Shown here in pieces: positions 58,545 to 64,000 of a stretch of 64,000 nucleotides of DNA (positions are counted from its first letter, which is position 1; each line of letters begins with the position of its first letter). A program made the position numbers and the translations under genes. Source of the stretch: Lindgomyces ingoldianus (Eukaryota > Ascomycota > Dothideomycetes > Pleosporales > Lindgomycetaceae); contig NW_022985243.1 in the NCBI RefSeq assembly GCF_010093535.1, positions 1 through 64,000 of the forward strand. Direction: 5' to 3'. The notes below the pieces were generated by a model that worked only from the letters and a program-made list of their open reading frames with translations, did not search any database and was not told the DNA's origin.

Positions 58545-60600
58545 CACCTATCTAACTTTAACAAAGTAAATACTAAAGTAAAGCTATATAAAAAGAAATA
58601 ATAGACTGCAGGTGTATAGTAGTGCACTTAAAAGTGTAGAACAGCAAAAAGAAGTTAGTAAGCTTAGGCTTTAAAGCTAATATTAGTAAAGTAAGCCTTT
58701 AAAGTGTTACTTAAGCAGATAAGGCCTAGTTATTTAATAAAGCCTAAATGCTTTTATTAAAGTAGAAACTTAGTAAGGCTGTTTACTAGCATGTCTGCAG
58801 TAGAGATTTAGTGTATGTAAATTTTTCTTTCTTATAAGCTTATAATTAATTAAAGCTATATGCTAAGTAGTTATAGCTTACTTAAAATTATTATTATTAG
58901 TTTTAAAGTCTATAGCTGTGTTGCCTATTTATAAATAAACTTTAATAACTAATAGTATTTTATTATTAGAGCTATTATCTAGTGTATTACTAAAGTTATT
59001 TTAAGAAACTAAGTTAATATTAGTTTTTTTTTTAAGTTAACTTTTAGAATAGTTTTTAAAGTTATTTTAAAAAAAGTAGATAATAAAGAGAGCCTAGCTA
59101 GTATGTTTTATGCAGCTAATTACTAAGTTTCTTATTACACTTTTTAAGCTTTAGAAGCTCTTTTATAAAATTAATATAATCTTTATTATTTAAAGTATTA
59201 TTTTATGTAATAAGTTACTGTGTAAGGTTTTTAGCAGCTATAACTATTAATAAAATAAATCTAATAAATAGATCTTTTATATGTAATACTAGAGCCTAGT
59301 AACTTCTAGTTTAATTAGTAAAGTAAATTAGTAATTAAGTGCTATTATAAAGTTATTTATATATAAAGTTATTTTTAGAGTTAAAGTGTATATTTTATTC
59401 TTAAGAAAAAGATATAAGACTAGTAAACTTTCTAAAGATATAGGCTATATTATTTAAGTTTATCTTAGTAGGTACTTTAAAACTCTTAATAGAAGCATAA
59501 TAGTGCCTTATATTAGTATAAAAAGAAGTTAGCTACTAGCCCTAAGTTAGTCTAATAAAGATAAGCTCTAAGTTTATTAAAAGTTAGCTATATTATTATA
59601 AACATAGATGTCTACTCTAAGATCTAGGATCTATAAGTGCTAAAAAAGATTTTCTTTATTATTTAGCTTTACAGCATGTTCTTTACTTATAAAGTTTATT
59701 ATAAAGCTTATAAAAGTAGCTGCTAATTACCTAGTGCTAGTTAAAGCATTAAGTAAATTCTAGTTAGTAGAATTATTAAAAGCTAGTGTCTTAAAAATTA
59801 TATTTAAATTTAGACTAGGTTAAGACTATAGGCTTTAATTATATAATTAAGTTATATAACTAGATAATTAAGTTAGCTAATAATAGTTACTATTATTACT
59901 ACCTCTTCTGCATTCTCTTCTTTAGTTTAGTTAGTCTCTTAGTAGTAAAAAAAGGTCTCTGTTTTTAAGCTACTTAGCTTTTACTTTAAGCTAAAAATTA
60001 CTACTTATCTACTTATTATATTTCTGCTAGAAGAAAGTAAAGATCTAGAACTTTTTAGGTCTTAGTTAAGAATTATTAATCTTATAATTCTTAGATTTAT
60101 AGTAACTTTTATAGAAGTTGCATATAAACTATTATTGTTCTAGTGTAGATAAGTGTCCTTAGTATATAGCAAAACTGCTGTAGGTAATGCTAGGTTACTA
60201 AGTTAGCTATAATTATTACTAATTTTTAAAAAACTCTAGACAACTAGGAAGAAAATTAGGTAGATTCTTATTAGTCTATTTATACTAGACTAGAATTAAT
60301 TAAATAGCTACTGCGCATCTAAAGTTTATGTCTAAAATTACTAACATAAAGTTATAGTGTAGTTAATATTCTGTTATATTTAGCAAGTAAACTAATTTAG
60401 CATTAATATATGCGTTTTTATACACTGTAATTTATTAGTCTTATTTTATTTTTAATAACTACTTTCTTGCGTAGTTATATGCTGCTTGTGCGCTCTGCTT
60501 AAGCTACTTATTAAAAGGCTTTAGAATTACCCTTAAGGCCTTTAGCTTTTTATAAATTATTTTTTTTATCTTTAATAATAAAGTAGTTTATTATGTTAAT
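58339..60600 (-). mobile_element. copia-B second copy, inverted and 5'-truncated
   Basis: The 3' LTR (206 bp, 58,339-58,544, minus strand) is followed by internal sequence that is the reverse complement of copia-B from its 3' end to about 47,590 (for example 58,545-58,620 against 49,670-49,745, and 60,540-60,598 against 47,590-47,650). It carries the same gag-protease content and lacks the same pol domains. At 60,601 a copia-A LTR starts abruptly, so the left part of the element was cut off or lies beyond the window. Confidence 0.85.
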
Positions 60601-63600
60601 TGTTAAATAGGCTCTGACAGCTAGCTGCTTATAGTATAAGCACTTAAGTAGCAAGAGTAAGAGTAGTGTACAGTGTGCACAGTGTACAAGGTAGGTAAAG
60701 TAAGGGCAATATGTTTCTAGTTCTATTACTCTTTTCTTTCCTCTGTATAGAGGAAAAGGGGGATATCTAGATGTTTACGCACAGAGGTTTACGCATAAGC
60801 ATTATGTAACATAGATATGTAATCCTGCTTGTGCGCAATTGCTTGTATCTAGGCTGCAACACTGCTGCTATGTATAGACACTAGCAACTTTTCTTTTTGT
60901 CTAAAAAGTTACCTTCTATACGCGTTACCTTCTTTCTATCTATGTAGGTCTATTTAATTATGTTTTACTTTTTTTTTACCTTATTTATTAAGACTTGCCT
61001 TAGTAATGCTATGTGTTAGAATAAGCTAGTTATACTATATAAATAGCTTTTTTTTTTTTTATTCTTTGCTTTCTAAGCTTTGCTATATAATCCCCTAGCT
61101 CTTTTCTCTTTTTATATAGTGCTAGCAGTAATAGATCCTTATAATAAAAAAATAATTATGTATAATATAAAAAAAAATAAAATAAAAAAAAATAAGCTTT
61201 ATATAAAAGTGTTATTAGTCTAGTTAGTCTAAAGTATCTTTGCGCATAAGATCTAGCTAGTCTATAAATGCTTCTATCTAGACAGAGAGGTAGTTAGTTA
61301 AAACTAATAATTAAAAAGCCTAGTTTAGTGTTTTTTTTATATATATATTTACTAAGTTATTTTTACTATTAATTTACTTAATTTTAGTAATTTCTCTTTT
61401 CTTATATAATTTATAAAGTAATATAATGTTAATTATAAGTTACTTTTTACTAGTAGTGCTTAGCTTAATAAAGTAATTATATAAAGACCTTAAATTTATA
61501 TAAATTACTACTAAAATTAGTAGCAGTTTAAGTGTTTATATAATTTACTATAAAGTTATACTAAGTGTAATTATATTATTAAACCTTTTAACTATTTTAT
61601 ATAGTTTACTAGTAAGAACACTTCTAGTTACTCTTTTACACTTAGTAGAATTCTAGTATATAATATTACCTAGTATTTTAAAGTAGTTGCTTTACTTTAT
61701 ATAGTCTTTATTACCTAATATAATTAAAAATTTTAGCTATAAGCTAAGGTTTTTATTATTAGTACATAATTTATTTATAAAGATAAACAGCTTTACATAA
61801 TTAAGCTGTAATAGTAAAAAAGTAAGACTATACTTACTATTATCTATCTACTATTAGATTTATGTGTTAAGTATATTAATATTATTATACAAAGAGTTTA
61901 TAGTTTATATAGTAATAGACAGGTTAAATGCTACCTCTAGTTAACATATAGATATAATATATACTCTTTTTACATATTACTTAATATATTATTATGCAGC
62001 ATCTTTGTCTTTTAAGTTAATTATATAAAAGTAGCTTACTTATCTCTTTTAAGTAAAAACTACTATGTTATGTATAAGTTTAATTTTTTTACTATTAAAC
62101 TTAATAAGTTGCTTCTTTACTAAAATAGTCTTACTTTTTATATAAAACTTTACTTTTTACAGGTTTTTTTTTTCTCTTTATGTAAAATTTTTTATTATAA
62201 TGCTTAAAGTGTTATTTATTTATAAGCTAGTAATACTAAAAGTGTGCTCTTTTTTATTAGTAATTAAAAGGTAGGGGTTATATAAAAAGATGTGCATGTG
62301 TAGCTTTTTTTTATAGTAGTTATAGTATGTCTTAAACTAATACAGTCCTAATTTAGCAGCTCTATATAAGAGTTATACAACCTAGAGTATTATATTTAGT
62401 AGAAAGCTCTAGTGCATTTTCTTTAGTAGCTTTATGTATAGCGTGCACATAAGCTTATTTGTTAATTAAATATATGCTTATATAATATTATGTAGTTTAA
62501 AATGCATTCTATACATAGCTTTTAAGCTTACTTTTATAGCTAAAAGTAGTCTCTAGCTTATTTTCTAAATAGTTAGTAACTAAGTAAGAATTTCTTTTTT
62601 CTTTTTATTTAAGTAGCTAGCAAACACTAGGTAGAATTTTTTATATAGTTAAGTTATTTTGCCTTTTACTTTTTATATAAGGTAGAGGTTAAAAATCTAA
62701 CTTTTATGCTTTATTAAGTTATACACTATAACTTTAAAAGTGCTATTAGTAATTAAAATATTTATCTTTATATAGTCTAATTCTTTAAATAGTTTTTTAG
62801 GTGTAGTAATTACACTATTTATATAAAGCTTAATAAATAAGGCCTAATTATTTTTTTTCTTTTAGGTTAGAAATACCTAGTCTAGACTTTATGTAAGTTT
62901 CTTTTACTTTTTACTTTTTTTAGTATCTATATCTTCTCTTTACACTAGTGCAGCATTGCTATTCTAAGGGGCTTAGTTTATAGTAAGCTTTAGTTCTACT
63001 TTTATAATATTTTTATAAAGCTATTTTTTTTTTCTCTTCTTTAGAAGATCTTTTTATATAAGAATTAGTTTATCTAGGTTATCTATTATAAGTAGGTTGT
63101 TTTTCTTTTTTTCTCTATAGTATAGTTTAACCTGTGTATATTAGAGCTTTAGTAGGCTATTTTTTTTAATAATAATATTTCTTTTTTTAATGCTTTTAAT
63201 TTTATATAGGCTAGTCTAGCCTTTTTTCTCTTTTTATGCTATAATCTTTAAGCTAAGGGGAAAGTTAAGAACTTTATATATTATAAAGCTATTATAAGTG
63301 TTAATTACATAATTAATGTTTACTTTTATATAGTTTTTTTAAAGTATTTTTATTACTTTTTATATAGCACTTACTTATGTAATAATGTTTAGTAATAGTA
63401 AAGAGTCTAGGTTAATTCTTAAGTATACTTTAAAAACTAGCAGTGTAGGTACTAGACTATATAGGCTAGCTATGTTATTTAGAGCCTTCACTGCTATCTG
63501 CAGGATAGCCTTATTATCTATACAGTTACCTAGCTTAGTCTTTAGGATGTTAAATGCTTATTAAAGAGGTATATGCGCACGCTTAACTTTATTAACTACC

Positions 63601-64000
63601 TAATATGCTTTTATAGGCATCTGCCTACATGTAGCTTTTATAATAATTATATAAGCTTAAAAATCCTTTAAAGTAAAGTTTATACTAAAGTTATACATAA
63701 TGTAGTCTAAAGGTTTTTAATAAGTGTTAATTTAGCATTTACATAGTGCATCCTAGGTATCTTGTGTAGACATAGATTTTAGGAATATAGCAGCCTAAAA
63801 TAATGTGTTTATATTAATAACATATAAAACATCTCTATTATTAATTTATATAATATTAATAATAACTTTATAGTTAAAGTAAGTGTTATTTTTAATTATA
63901 AACTTAAATTTTTATAAAGCCTAGTTATATAATTAGTAGAGGTAGCAGAACTTCTTAATCTCTTCTAGCACTGCAGCATTAATATTATAGCTAGCGCTAG
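60601..64000 (-). mobile_element. copia-A second copy, running off the window
   Basis: The left LTR begins TGTTAAATAGGCTCTGACAG, matching 12,404 onward; 60,851-61,036 match 1-183. Without LINE interruption it continues into a shortened LTR end (61,037-61,200) and then aligns with about 6640-9450 to the window end. It has the same minus-strand copia polyprotein relics (a copy of the 8817-8999 integrase-region stretch near 63,380-63,560). It is even more AT-rich than the first copy. It was inserted into, or joined to, the inverted copia-B copy at 60,600/60,601. Confidence 0.85.

Overview
The window looks like nuclear DNA of a filamentous ascomycete (Pezizomycotina). The genes have short introns (about 50-65 bp, GTRNGT donors, CTAAC/CTGAC/CTAAT-like branch sites, YAG acceptors), and the gene families are fungal: a Zn2Cys6 regulator, an MFS monocarboxylate-type transporter, a cytochrome P450, a small secreted protein and a PAN-domain secreted protein. 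About 60% of the window is very AT-rich, TpA-rich transposon wreckage. Its coding frames are still readable, but CAA/CAG/CGA/TGG codons have turned into stops. That is the pattern expected of repeat-induced point mutation (RIP), so the organism probably has or had RIP and a two-compartment genome.

Left block, 1-22.3 kb: a minus-strand Ty1/copia element (copia-A, about 1-12.7 kb) carries a nested Tad-like LINE (184-5659, 13-bp target duplication) in its left LTR. Next come a Ty3/gypsy chromovirus (12.7-18.1 kb), a 1132-bp deletion derivative of a pogo/Fot1 transposon (18,794-19,925), a solo LTR (19,975-20,262), two copies of an unusual 80-bp TG...CA repeat, and a 220-bp decamer minisatellite.

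Central island, 22.4-46.6 kb, with balanced composition: a secreted kelch protein diverges from a Zn2Cys6 regulator; then a small four-cysteine secreted protein, a PAN-domain secreted protein, an MFS transporter and a P450 on the same strand, and a divergent uncharacterised 659-aa gene. Transporter plus P450 suggests a small or remnant secondary-metabolism module, but no backbone synthase is visible. LTR relics are scattered through the island.

Right part, 46.6-64 kb: a 3.3-kb copia-like element with both 206-bp LTRs and a perfect 5-bp duplication but only gag-protease content (copia-B); an ankyrin-repeat pseudogene with four RIP-type stop codons; nested pogo/Fot1 relics including a second identical-length 1132-bp deletion derivative; a small island with a secreted S33/TAP-like alpha/beta hydrolase; an inverted truncated copy of copia-B; and a second copia-A copy running off the end.

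No rRNA, tRNA, CRISPR or bacterial features were seen. Intron-containing models are built by eye from splice motifs and frame continuity and were not checked against transcripts.
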